Shown here piece after piece: positions 23,374 to 33,627 of a stretch of 64,000 nt of DNA (positions are counted from its first letter, which is position 1; each line of letters opens with the position of its first letter). Source of the DNA: Symbiotaphrina buchneri (Eukaryota; Ascomycota; Symbiotaphrinales; Symbiotaphrinaceae); contig BCIG01000008.1 of assembly GCA_001599915.1 (NCBI GenBank), positions 496,001 through 560,000 on the forward strand. Direction: 5' to 3'. The notes below the pieces were generated by a model. It did not search any database. It worked only from the letters and a program-made list of their open reading frames with translations, and was not told the DNA's origin. Position numbers and translations under genes: made by a program.

Positions 23374-24712
23374 ATGTCCAAACTCGGTCCGGACAACTGG
23401 CAGTCTCCTAACGCCATCCCTCCCCGTACCAGCTCGACTGGTATCATCAACAACCCCTCCCGTGCGTCTAAGCCTGTTCTTCGACCGCTTCCGGAAGGAA
23501 ACTGGATAGCTTCAGCAAGGAAGATGCATGAAGGCACAAATGGTTCCATGAACCATAATACTGGCTCCTCAGAACAGACCGACAATGATAGATCACAAAG
23601 AGGGCCGGGGCCATGGACGGATGAGAAAGAAAAGGTATTCCGCCGCCTCGTTATGGGTCAAGCTGGACAAGCTTGCTAAGGAAGACCAGATCCTTCTCGG
23701 TCCCTTCGACTATATGTTCTCCCATCCCGGCAAAGATTTTCGATCTCAGCTCATAGCTGCATTCAATGTATGGCTAAACGTGCCAGAGGAGAGCCTGGCC
23801 ATAATCACAAAGGTCGTTGGTATGCTGCATACGGCGTCTTTGCTGTAAGCTTGTCCCGCTTCGGAGCCCTCTTCACCCGAATGTTTAAGGGGTCGTCCAG
23901 CTGTACAGTTTTTCCTGTTCGACTCTTCAGCTGATGCATTTTGGTTCCAGGATCGATGATGTGGAGGACGGCTCCGTGCTTCGGCGAGGCATCCCGGTAG
24001 CGCATAGTATTTTTGGTACAGCGCAAGCCATAAATTCCGCGAACTATGTGTATTTCTGCGCCTTGCGGGAACTGCGCACGTTGAACAATCCTGTCACAAT
24101 TGACATTTTCACAGAGGAGCTGATAAACCTCCACCGAGGCCAGGGGATGGATCTATATTGGAGGGATACGCTGACATGCCCAACCGAGGAAGATTACCTC
24201 GAGATGGTTGGCAACAAGACAGGCGGTCTCTTCAGACTGGCCATAAAGCTTATGCAGGCGCAGAGTCAGAGTAATAAGTGAGATCTAGCCCACAAGAAGC
24301 GCTGGTTTCTCTGCTAAAGAATTACAGGGACTGTACACCCCTCGCTGATCTGATTGGTGTCATATTTCAGATCCAGGACGACTATATGAATCTGTCAAGC
24401 ACCGTATATACGCAGAATAAAGGTCTCTGTGAAGACTTGACCGAAGGGAAATTCTCCTTTCCAATCATCCACAGCATCCGCTCCAACCCCCAGAACCTTC
24501 AACTTCTGAATATCCTGAAACAGAAAACAAGAGACGAAGAGGTCAAGCGGTACGCTGTTAGTTATATGGAAGGTACGGGTAGCTTCGAATATTGCCGTAA
24601 GGTACTGAAGGACCTCACGGAGAAGGCCTACGCTCTCGTGGACGAGATCGATGCTGGCCAGGGGTCCGGTGTTGGAATCCGGGCAATCTTGGAGCGACTG
24701 AGTCCAGTATGA
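23374..24712 (+). CDS. BTS1: Geranylgeranyl diphosphate synthase
   Basis: The enzyme condenses farnesyl diphosphate with isopentenyl diphosphate to C20 geranylgeranyl diphosphate, used for protein prenylation and as terpenoid precursor. The exons are 23374-23634, 23681-23844, 23951-24277 and 24328-24712, giving 378 residues. The N-terminal ~85 residues are disordered. The prenyltransferase fold begins at [19 protein letters not shown]. The first Asp-rich motif is [14 protein letters not shown] and the second is [10 protein letters not shown]. Also present are [33 protein letters not shown] and [14 protein letters not shown]. All residues needed for catalysis that I can check are present. It resembles the housekeeping enzyme, and no terpene cyclase is nearby. 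It converges on an Smr protein that carries a predicted prenylation signal. Confidence 0.95.
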
Positions 24713-25518
24713 TACCCGGAGTCGTCGATTCTTGGTATTTGAATGCGATCTATGATACTCTTTGTGGCTATCTGTCACTTGTAGGTAGTATCTCTGTGGC
24801 TGCTACTCTGTGCAGGGGAATGTTGGGAAATAATGCATAGCAGCACCATCTGCCACATAATAGGAAGAATGCTACTGTCGGAGCCTGTTTTTAGGGCTCC
24901 TTGCATATATCAGGCCCCCACCCGTGAATAGGCTTATTTGCACTACCGGTACTAGCGGCTACCAGTACCATGATTCTCGTGATTCTCGTGGGTCACGGTT
25001 GAGGCGATTGCTGTATGGGGCTGATTTTGCAGCATTCTCTTCCCAGTTGTTGCTATCGACCGTGCACTTGCTTGGACACTGCGCCGAGAAAGGAGGGACA
25101 ACTTTTTCTTCCCTAGATCGGGGCGGGTTATCCTAACCAGGAGAGTCACCATGACTGGTCCCCGAGAAACCACTCTCAAGCTTGGGTCACTGCCCAGACA
25201 TTTCAACCACCGATATCGTTCAGCTAAACAATCCATGGGCAGGCAATGTTTCGAAACATAAAACCATCCAAAATAATCAAGATTCTCTGTCTAGTCATCA
25301 GAAGATAACCGCGCCGGGGTATACATCCTGTCAACGACAAAAAAAAAGGAATAACTTTTTGGCCTTCCACCGCACCCGCGGGCGACCCCTGATTATCCTG
25401 CCTAGCCACTGCATCTGGCGTGCACGGTGGGTTATCGATGCCAGCTCAGTGCAGGCGTGCGCAGGTGCGCACCTTATGATCCCCTGCAGTTCGCCCTTTC
25501 TACGTGGGACTGCATGCT
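24713..25518. other. Intergenic, convergent GGPP synthase/Smr gene
   Basis: This 0.8-kb stretch between two stop codons shows no convincing frame. A direct repeat of GATTCTCGT (two copies) lies near 24971. Confidence 0.55.
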
Positions 25519-26467
25519 TCACATTATGGTGCAACAGCCGCACTTCTGTAGGAGCTTGGGCAGCACCTTCCGGACAACTTCTTCGACCTCGTCGCCCTGT
25601 TGGCCTCCGGTCTGATACGTTTGCTGCTGCTGTGGATAAGGAGCGGCGTGTGGCTGGTTCCCCTGATATTGCTGATACTGCGGCCCGCCTTGGTAGGGTG
25701 CTCCAGCACTGTACGCATTGCCTTGAGGAGGACCTCCCGCATGATGCGGCATGCTCGGCATAACAGCGGGGCCACCTTGCAGATTAATGTATATCCTGCC
25801 AGCATTCTCTTCCGTGGCATAATTTAAGCCCAGTTCTTGGCAGACTTTCTCGACGCGAGGCTTGATCTTCTGGACATGGTTGGCTGAATGATTTCCCTTC
25901 CCAACGATCCTGCGACAACACTTCTTGAGCACAAACACATTTATATACATCCGGCCGGTGTGGGGAGCTTACACATGTAGATGCGTCTGTCCATTATCTC
26001 GTGCGTATCGGATGCGCTGCTCCAGTATATCTTCCGCCTCCTCTACGTAAAGGCCATGCAAGTCAATCGTGTCGCCATCGACCTTTCCGACGGCGTTGTT
26101 CTCCCGAAAGATGAAGTCGCGCGCCTGTTTATTGTATTGGTCCATCAATTCCCCGTGCCGCTTCCCCTCCTCTGAGAGTTCATGCGCCTCTGCCTTTTGC
26201 CCCTGCTCGTAGGCTCGATGCGCCTGTCCTTCCCGTCAGGCCTTCTGTCACTGCAGCCTCCGCGCGACATACTCACTTTGGCGAAACAAGCTGAGCGCTT
26301 GTCGCCTTCCTGCCTAGCCAGTGCCCGTAATCGATCATACTCGGCTTCGGCTGCATCGCTCTGATTATGATTGAAGGCTGTAATGGGGGAAGTAAGCGTC
26401 TATCGCCATGAATGGGGAAAGAGCGCGACTGACCCCGCGGCCCTAGTTGCGTCAATGGATACGACAT
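25519..26467 (-). CDS. DUF1771-Smr domain protein with C-terminal CaaX box
   Basis: This is a putative nucleic-acid-binding or endonuclease-like Smr protein. The exons are 26467-26434, 26377-26277, 26223-25973 and 25909-25519, giving 258 residues. The N-terminal helical DUF1771 region runs from EYDRLRALARQEGDKRSACF through AHELSEEGKRHGELMDQYNK. The Smr domain has the conserved DLHGLYVEEAEDILEQRI and IVGKGNHSANHVQKIKP motifs. A Gly/Pro/Gln-rich linker follows (PQYQQYQGNQPHAAPYPQQQ). The protein ends KCGCCTIM: the last four residues CTIM fit a CaaX box, with Met favouring farnesylation, and nearby Cys residues could be palmitoylated. It could therefore be membrane-attached. The short first exon is less certain than the rest. 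Confidence 0.88.
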
Positions 26468-27037
26468 TATCCAGTCGAGGTTTCCTGTGCGGCCGAATCA
26501 CGCCTCAATCCAATAGAGCAGGGGTCACTAGGTATTGCCAAAATGGTCAAGACTGTACCGGAGCTGACACCCAGAGCGCATAGAAGAGGTTCCCCTCCCA
26601 AGGCGAGAAGCAACCCTGAAAGCAAGCAAGATGCGATTAAGCTTAGTGATAGTGCGCTGCCCGGAGGATAAGCTTACATTTAGTTCTGTCGCTAACTTAA
26701 GCTTACCTCTACGCGCGAAATGGGGTCCTCGACATTTTTGATAAGCGAAGCGCGCCTTATCTGGACCACCCACGTCGCGATGGCTGATACGCCTCCACGC
26801 CGCACCTCAAGCTTTGTTACACAGGAGTAGTTCTACTGGCACAATTAATCTCCGGCCGCATTTGACTTGAGTCCTAAATGAGGAAAGCCAGTTGAGGATC
26901 ACGAATTGTGCGCGGAGGAAACAATACTACATCCATAAAAGGCGCTCATTCAACAATCAATAACTAATCATCATGCAATACTTGCATGGTATATGGTAAG
27001 GTATATATGGTACCAAGAAACACACACTCGAACAACC
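26468..27037. other. Stretch upstream of Smr gene where the monooxygenase 3' part is missing
   Basis: This contains the Smr gene promoter. The 3' two-thirds of the truncated monooxygenase gene should extend into this region but cannot be recognised in any frame. The sequence near 26940-27010 is AT-rich. No transposon end was recognised. Confidence 0.5.
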
Positions 27038-27714
27038 ATCGGTATGACCGGGGTTTCTCGCCGCTGAATCCAGATACCCAGTCACAACCTGAGTTTTCAT
27101 TACTGCGTGATTCTAAAAAGGTTCTGGGATCTTTCTACTTACATTCCAGCCTATCCTTCCATCTGTTAGGTGATCCACTGTACTCAACCGGCGTAAGAGA
27201 TGATACGGCTGTTCGTATGTGGTCGCCAGGGTTACACCAAAGCCCAGGCTCTCCGTTGCCGCTGCCATAGCTGGTACAATGGCCAGTGGCTCATTTACAG
27301 GCCATTGGGCACCAGAGACGATAGCAGGGGCGAGGTTTCGGGGTCCTTTGTACACACCATAGCCGCCCTAAGTCTAATGAGCGAACTTGCTTGTTACACA
27401 TTCTGATTCTCGTACCAAAACATCCGCAATAAAGATGCCATGGAAGTTGCCCTTCTCGAGGAGTTGTGCCAGCCCCACCCAGTGTTGGATCTTATTAAAT
27501 TCTGAAGAGTGATCGTTTGGATGTCTCCACAGTCCTGGGGATTGGCGACCGCTGCCTGGTTACGCATCAATGAGCATTTTGCCTGTCGGCTTTTTGGGGA
27601 TCAAGTACATGATACTACAAACGCGTCGAGTATGAGCTGTTTCTTAGACGCATTGGCGCGGTCATTCGTTTCTAGGCCAGTCGTGCTGGCATCATTATGT
27701 GCAGTCTCGACCAT
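27038..27714 (-). pseudogene. Truncated luciferase-like FMN monooxygenase (NtaA/SnaA/DszA family), 5' part only
   Basis: Four exons with intact splice sites (27714-27609, 27555-27416, 27367-27143 and 27088-27038) encode about 174 residues of a two-component flavin monooxygenase of the nitrilotriacetate/alkanesulfonate type. From the start MVETAHNDAST the family sequence runs through KKQLILDAFVVSC, QSPGLWRHPNDHS, GLAQLLEKGNFHGIFIADVL, GAQWPVNEPLAIVPAMAAAT, ARRLSTVDHLT-like RRLSTVDHLTDGRIGWN and VVTGYLDSAARNPGHTD. At about 27037 the similarity ends abruptly, and the frame then meets unrelated sequence and a stop about 30 codons on. Family members are about 450 residues, so roughly 60% including much of the barrel is gone. 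Function is lost unless the fragment has been recruited. Identity is firm; deletion, insertion or rearrangement as cause is not resolved. Confidence 0.85.
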
Positions 27715-28773
27715 ATCGTTGATCCTGGCGGGTACTTTTGGGAGATGAAACAATATGAGGTATGTGATGATGGAAATCTTTTAGAATTGAAAAACGAAGG
27801 TTCGGTAAGGTAATTAGATATCGTTGACAGCTTACAGGATTGAGCCTGTGGTTGTCAGACTGCTGTTATCTTATGCTAGCTCATGGACAGACCTCATAGA
27901 ACGGGCAAAGTGAGAGACTGAAACTGATCTAGCACTTGATTGGCACTCATGGGCTCATCTTAGGTTTCTTCAAAGGCGGAGCCAGTGTAACATTGACTGC
28001 AGTGCCTTTGAGCAGCAGCATAAAAAGCATAGTACCTTGCATCACGGCGTAGCAGTGCTGTATGATTTATATGGCGAGATTGTGGTCCAGGATGACGCCA
28101 CCCTCATGAGCAGGGGTTGATACATTGCTAGATACACCAAGGCAGACTCCGAAGGAATACGGCCTAGGCAGTTGATGAACGATTGCAGCTATTTGCCTCT
28201 TCGCTGTCATAGAATAAACATTGCGAAATGATATAAAGGAATACCTACTCGTTGAGCTCCTGCTCTTATCGGTTGGTCTTATCGGTGAAAATAGGGGTCC
28301 ACGCTCGCGCGGCAGTCCCCGCCAGATTCGGGCCAAGTTCTCGCCGTTCGGCTCGCCCGTCGGCTTATCGCCCGAAATGATGGCGTGAGAGGACGCGCCT
28401 CCCGTAGATAGGGACAGACGGAGTTCCCCACAAGGGTCTTCTGGTATCTCTATCTTATTCCTTTGAATCCAGACACGGGAGGTTTGCTGTGGTACCTTAG
28501 GTAGTCATTCCATCAAGGAGGTAGTGACTTCCGACTGTGAGCAAGTTCAGTGTACGCCGAGTATATAACGACGTTTCGAATCACTGCAAGCGCCACGGAT
28601 CGGTGCTCTTTCTTTCTGATCTCGTTGTGTCGCGTGTGTGCTTATCGATCTATACACGCTACCGAACAGAGAGCGCCGATAAGGCAATTCAACGTCTCCA
28701 ACCATCAATCCTCCTTGTTCATTTTCCTAGCATTCAATGATTTGGACTTCGTTCTGCCACAACGTCTGAAATT
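27715..28773. other. Gene-free divergent region, monooxygenase remnant/MFS transporter
   Basis: This 1.06-kb region would hold the promoters of the monooxygenase remnant and the MFS gene. Small frames show no family resemblance. A GGTACCTTAGG motif occurs at 28491-28501. Confidence 0.5.
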
Positions 28774-30964
28774 ATGGCGGAAGCCAACGAGCGCACAGCG
28801 CTCCTTTCGGAAGACGACATCTCGAATATTGAGAATGCTTCGAGCGCAGGGTATCAGTCGACCGGATATAACAGTGAGGAGGAGACTGATGAGGAAGACC
28901 CCCTGGATATGCTTGTAGACCAGTACGCTGGGGGCGAGAATATGACTGCTCCCGGCCTGTCTGGTAGTCTGGGTGCGTTCGGCTCGTCGCTGAGGAAGAA
29001 ATCCTCTATCATGGCCTTCAACTATGCTGGCCTGTCTCGCACCGTCAGTAACCCCCAGACGATACGACACAGGCCGAGTAGACCTACGTTGGCGCGACCT
29101 GCGCCTGAACGCCAGAACAGCCGCAGGACAACGGCTCCATTTCAACTCCGAAAGCCAAGTACTATAGAACAGATCGCCAATATCGAAGAAGATGCGGTCA
29201 AGAAGGGTTCCAAGTTTTTGGTCGACATCGGCGAAGCCCGCTTCTACGCACTGTTCGTTTCAATCTTCCTGACTTGGTTTGTGGGTTGCTTCGACAGTAC
29301 GTTGATGGCCTCCTCGCACCCCGTGATATCCACATACTTTGATGCGTCCAATGAGGCGTCCTGGTTTTCCACGGCCTTCTTGTTGACATCCTCGTCGTTT
29401 GGACCCGTGTTCGCCCGTGTCTCGGACACCTTTGGCAGACGCGTTCCGCTGCTCTTCGGCCTCCTAATGTTTGCACTTGGAACCTTATGGTGTGCCCTTG
29501 CGCCGACGCTCCTGCACTTCATTCTAGCGCGTGCTTTGTGTGGCCTTGGAGCCGGAGCTTCGATTTCTCAGGGAGCTATTCTCATGTCTGACCTTCTTCC
29601 CCTTCGACGCCGAGGTGCATATCTTTCATGGCTCAATCTGTCCTACGGCATCGGTTGCTCACTTGGTGCTGCCCTTGGTGGCTTCCTGGCTGAAACCATT
29701 GGATGGCGCTGGGTATGTCAACTCATACTCCACTCTCGTATCTGCTCGCATCCTGTGTGGGTCGTTCTCATTCTATTCCCAGGCGGCTGACAAGAAGGGC
29801 TTTAGGAGTTTGGCATACAGGTCCCATTCGTCTTTTTGGTACTTGTGGTTGTATATTTTGCTGTGCCCTACAATCTTGGGCCTGAACTCGCGAGACACAA
29901 TCCTCAACCGTTCCTGAAGATCCTCGCATCCTTCGATGTCCTGGGCTCGTTGTGCCTCGCATCTGCGAGCATGTCCTTGATATTATTCCTGAATCTTGGC
30001 GGGAATACTGTACCCTGGACTCATCCAGTGATTCCGATATTTTTCGTGCTTTCCCTCGTGTTCACAACCATTCTCATCCGCGTGGAGGGAAAGGCACACA
30101 GACCGGTCATGCCGTTACACATGCTTTTTCACATTCCGCGTGGCAACCTGGTCTTCTCTAACTTCCTCAACTCTATGTCAATGAACACGGTATTATTCAA
30201 CATACCTCTATACTTTCAGGCAACTTTGCTGGACTCGCCTACCCGATCTGGGACCCGACTCATCATACCATTCCTCGCGAACATGTGTGCGGCCTTTGTG
30301 ACAGGTGAGACTCTATGATGTGAATAGGGGCTACCAGGGGCTAACATTCCGCCCAGGGAACCTTATAACCTACACCGGCCGCATCAAACCGACGCTAATC
30401 CTAGGATACTCCCTCATCCTAGCGGGTCTGATCTCCCTCTCTTTCATGTCGAATGGGCTGCCCACGTATGTCTATTCGTGGTTTGTTGCGTTCCCCATGA
30501 TTGGACAGGGTTTCAGTTTTCCAACTGTAACCATTGCCCAATTGTCAGTCACGGCTACTGAGGATATGGCGGTTGCGAGCTCTACCTTGATGCTGTTCCG
30601 CAACTTGGGGACAGTCATGGGCGTGGCTGTTAGCAGTCTCGTGGCACAAAATTCGCTTGTCTATTTTCTTGGGAAAGTTGTAGAGGGCCCAGAGAAGGCC
30701 AAGGTCATTGAAGAGGTCCGCAAAGCGGTGGAGCGGGTAAAGGATCTTCCCCCGATGTACCAGAGACAAGGTCAGACTCACATCCCCTGCGTTTTTGAGA
30801 GCATTACTCACCTATTCGTGACAGTTATCCAAGCTTATTCGCTTGCGTTGCACGTTACCTTTATGCAAGGCATCCTCACTGCTGGTGTTGCTCTTGCGCT
30901 CGTCTTATTCATCAAGCTGCCAAAGTTGACGGAGAAAATAGAACAGCCGCCGCCCGCTGAATAG
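28774..30964 (+). CDS. MFS transporter, DHA2/vacuolar basic amino acid (Vba/Fnx) type
   Basis: This is a 14-helix-type proton antiporter, likely in the vacuolar or plasma membrane. The exons are 28774-29712, 29806-30304, 30357-30770 and 30825-30964, giving 663 residues. A long acidic, Ser-rich cytosolic N-terminus starts with an ERTALLSEDD motif resembling an acidic dileucine vacuolar-sorting signal. Helices then include FYALFVSIFLTWFVGCFDST, the motif-A region RVSDTFGRRVPLLFGLLMFA and motif-C-like GLGAGASISQGAILMSDLLP, followed by YLSWLNLSYGIGCSLGAALG and IGWRW. The C-terminal half has NLITYTGRIKPTLILGYSLI and a final helix before KLPKLTEKIEQPPPAE. All introns keep the frame and no lesion is seen. 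S. cerevisiae Vba1/2 and S. pombe Fnx1/2 are the closest types I can name. Substrate is unproven. Confidence 0.85.
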
Positions 30965-31324
30965 AGAAGATCTCCGCCCACGTATACATTGTCTTACCAC
31001 ACTTTGGCAGAGGCTCTATGACGCCTGCTTGTCAAGTGGATTATATATCTTGCATGGGGCGGAGTCCAGGGGCGCAGCTCGGACTATAATTTTTTAAGGG
31101 CGTACTCAGCGGAATGCTCAAGGGCGGCAATTTTTGGCAAAATTAGATCTGAGTTGGCTTATATATGTCTATATGTGAGATCCTTGTAACCTGTAAGGAA
31201 AATATACAGATCTCAGGCAGAAGTTTTAACCAGCTGTGAAGACATATCTAAAGACATGTATAGTGTGTGAAGATCCGGTACTCCCTCCTCGATTGCCCCA
31301 CCCACATCTCAACCATAGTGTCAC
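30965..31324. other. Intergenic, convergent MFS gene/transporter pseudogene
   Basis: This short AT-rich 3' region contains no feature that I can support. Confidence 0.55.
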
Positions 31325-33627
31325 CTAAGAGACCAGACCCCCACCGGTGGCGATCTCTTGGAACTCGCTGGCGCGCACCACACCTCCTGTCTTCTCGTCA
31401 GTCTTGACCTCAGATACTGTAGCACCCGCCGCAGCCTCAATCTCAGCTTTCTTCTGCCGGCGCTCCCGCCGGTCCAGATACTGGATCAGGACAATGGAGA
31501 TTAACGCAGCAATGAGAATTCCGAACGTGGCGGGGAAACCCCTCCCTGTTGAGAATTTAGTGAGTCACAGTTCAGATGGGTCGAGGACAAGCTTACGGAA
31601 GGTAGGCGCCTCTGTTTGTGGGAAGATCACAATTGGGAGCCATGCAGCTACCTGTGTGTGCATTAGTTTTGTTATATCCTGCCTCGAGGGAAGAAGGGTG
31701 GCGTACAGCATATTGGAGGCCGTTCATGCTGCTCAGAACTAGGGCTCTTTCTTCGCTATCGCCGGCGCAGATCTCGTTAGCCCAGGTATAACTGGAAATG
31801 AGCGTCAGTCACCGGCCGCAGCACAGTCTCATAGCCTTGGTCTTACAAGACAGCGGTCATGAGCTGCACTCCACAAGTGAGGAAAGCAAACTCCTTCAAT
31901 GGCACACTTGCTGGCCATACAGCCAGGATACCGTTAGGAATTAGACCATAGGTCTGGCGAAAGTTAGACTTGAAATCAGCAGGACGTGGACATATCTTAC
32001 TAATGGCCCAATAACAAAAGCAAAACGGCTACCAGTATAGTCGGAACCATACCCCCACTGTATAGCTGTGTTAAAGACCAGGACACCAGGGGCAGTAGCC
32101 ACTTGTAAAACTTACTAAGACAACACAGAAGCCTGAGATCAAGCTTGCCCCAGAGGGGATGACATTTCGCAGCGTAACGGAGAATCCTGCGGACTTAAGC
32201 CAGATCGCGAAATAACTCGATACCTGACAGCTTGTGCCGTAGAGCTAAGAGCAACATTTAGTAAAGGGTCTCTTTAGAGTACCATGATAAGACATACGAT
32301 TTATCCAAGCACAAGGCCATACCACCCTATCCTTTGCGTTAGCGTCCGTCTGATAAAAGTGCCTGTTGTCAGTCACATACTTCATCTGGTGAAAATCCGC
32401 TTGACTTTCGCGAAAGTGAGCTTGACAGGCGGTGCCTTTCCAGCCTTCTCGACTCGTTCGAGCGCAAGGTTTACATCTTCTTTCGTCAGGAACCAGGCAC
32501 GCGTAGTGAAAGGCGTATCTGGTAAGAAGAGCAAAGTTGCGAGACCGACAGGAACCGTCATGACCTACATTAAGGCAATGATCAGAAAAGCATTAGCATT
32601 GGGGATGGATGGCACATACTCCGCAAACAATGTATAGCCATCTCCAGCCAGCAACACCGTGAACTCCGTTCAGGTTTTTGTATACCGCAGCTTGCTGTGG
32701 AAGACATAAGCAGATGACGCACTCGTAGGGTGATGGTGGAGCTCACTAGGTAGCCACTGAATGCCGTTCCAAGAGGGGCAGTCATGTGAAAAATAGCGAT
32801 GCGCTTGGCTATACACATCGATATTAGACACCCAGATTTGGCTGTTCAATGCCCTCTTACCGAGCTCAGTCTTAGTATACCTTGATCAGATGTCAGTATG
32901 GCAAATGTTAAGAATCATACATCAGCTTACCAAGACCCTAATAGGAAAAGCATGCACGGGAAGAAAGAGCTTTCGAAGAGGCCGACTAGAAATCTGAAAG
33001 CATAAAGTTGTCCAGAATTCCGCATCCCAGCTTGTGCAAAGGTAAATATTCCCCATCCCAGTTCCATCAGACCTAGCCAGTAACTTGGACGGATCCTTTG
33101 AATGATGAGTGTCGAGGGAATCTGCATGACAGCATAGGCGCAAGTGTAGACGGTCCCCTGAAACAAGGCGTTAGGGTCACGTTGATATCTTCAAGAAGGG
33201 GTCCGGATATCTACAGCATAGGTGTATTGATTGCCATTCATCTGCAGGTTTTCTTTCATGCCACTATATTGCAATATATTAAGTTGGAATCGACCAGCGT
33301 GAGAGTTTAGCAACGCCTACCTGACATAGGCATTGGCTAGGTTGCCCTGGTCAAGATACTTCAACTATATTCAAACCACCATTTAGCTGTGTCCTAAGGC
33401 AATGTCGTTATAGAAGGTATAGTCCTGGCGGACTCACAAAGAAGCCGAGGCATCCGATACTCAGGATAGACCAGTCAAGTTTTCGAAGGAGCTTGCGCTC
33501 TTCAATTGACTTGAGATGTGTGTCGGTGTCCCATATGAAGGAGCGAAACTTGCATTGAGAAGTTAGATGTGCGCTTCAACACTCCAGTACAAGGCCTCAC
33601 AGATTTTCGGCGTTTTGATTCTGCCAT
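31325..33627 (-). pseudogene. Dal5/Tna1-type MFS anion transporter with two internal stop codons
   Basis: Sixteen exons join in frame to 494 codons: 33627-33601, 33548-33438, 33364-33321, 33263-33215, 33157-32931, 32880-32861, 32808-32747, 32694-32620, 32564-32381, 32326-32298, 32244-32116, 32057-32001, 31953-31847, 31791-31707, 31651-31597 and 31545-31325. The product is an allantoate/nicotinate/pantothenate-type permease, with SIEERKLLRKLDWSILSIGC, YLDQGNLANAYVSGMKENLQ, FRFLVGLFESSFFPCMLFLL, FHMTAPLGTAFSGYL, SCQVSSYFAIWLKSAGFSV, GYGSDYTGSRFAFVIGPL and MNGLQYAVAAWLPIVIFPQ. Two codons are stops: TGA at 32384-32382, where the family has Trp (IFTRW), and TAA at 32303-32301, where it has an aromatic residue. 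All 15 introns look functional and no frameshift exists, so inactivation looks recent, unless these are sequencing errors. Confidence 0.85.

Noticed and set aside
28067-28336. 89-codon minus-strand frame between the monooxygenase remnant and the MFS gene
   Set aside because: No family resemblance was seen, and the sequence is probably intergenic.
32298-32390. Rescue of the transporter pseudogene by A-to-I mRNA editing
   Set aside because: Editing could turn UGA into UGG (Trp), but it cannot turn the second stop UAA into a tyrosine codon, so it would not restore the expected protein.
23374-33627. Possible diterpene biosynthetic cluster around the GGPP synthase
   Set aside because: No terpene cyclase, prenyltransferase or P450 is present. 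The synthase looks like the housekeeping form, and the monooxygenase is a truncated catabolic type.
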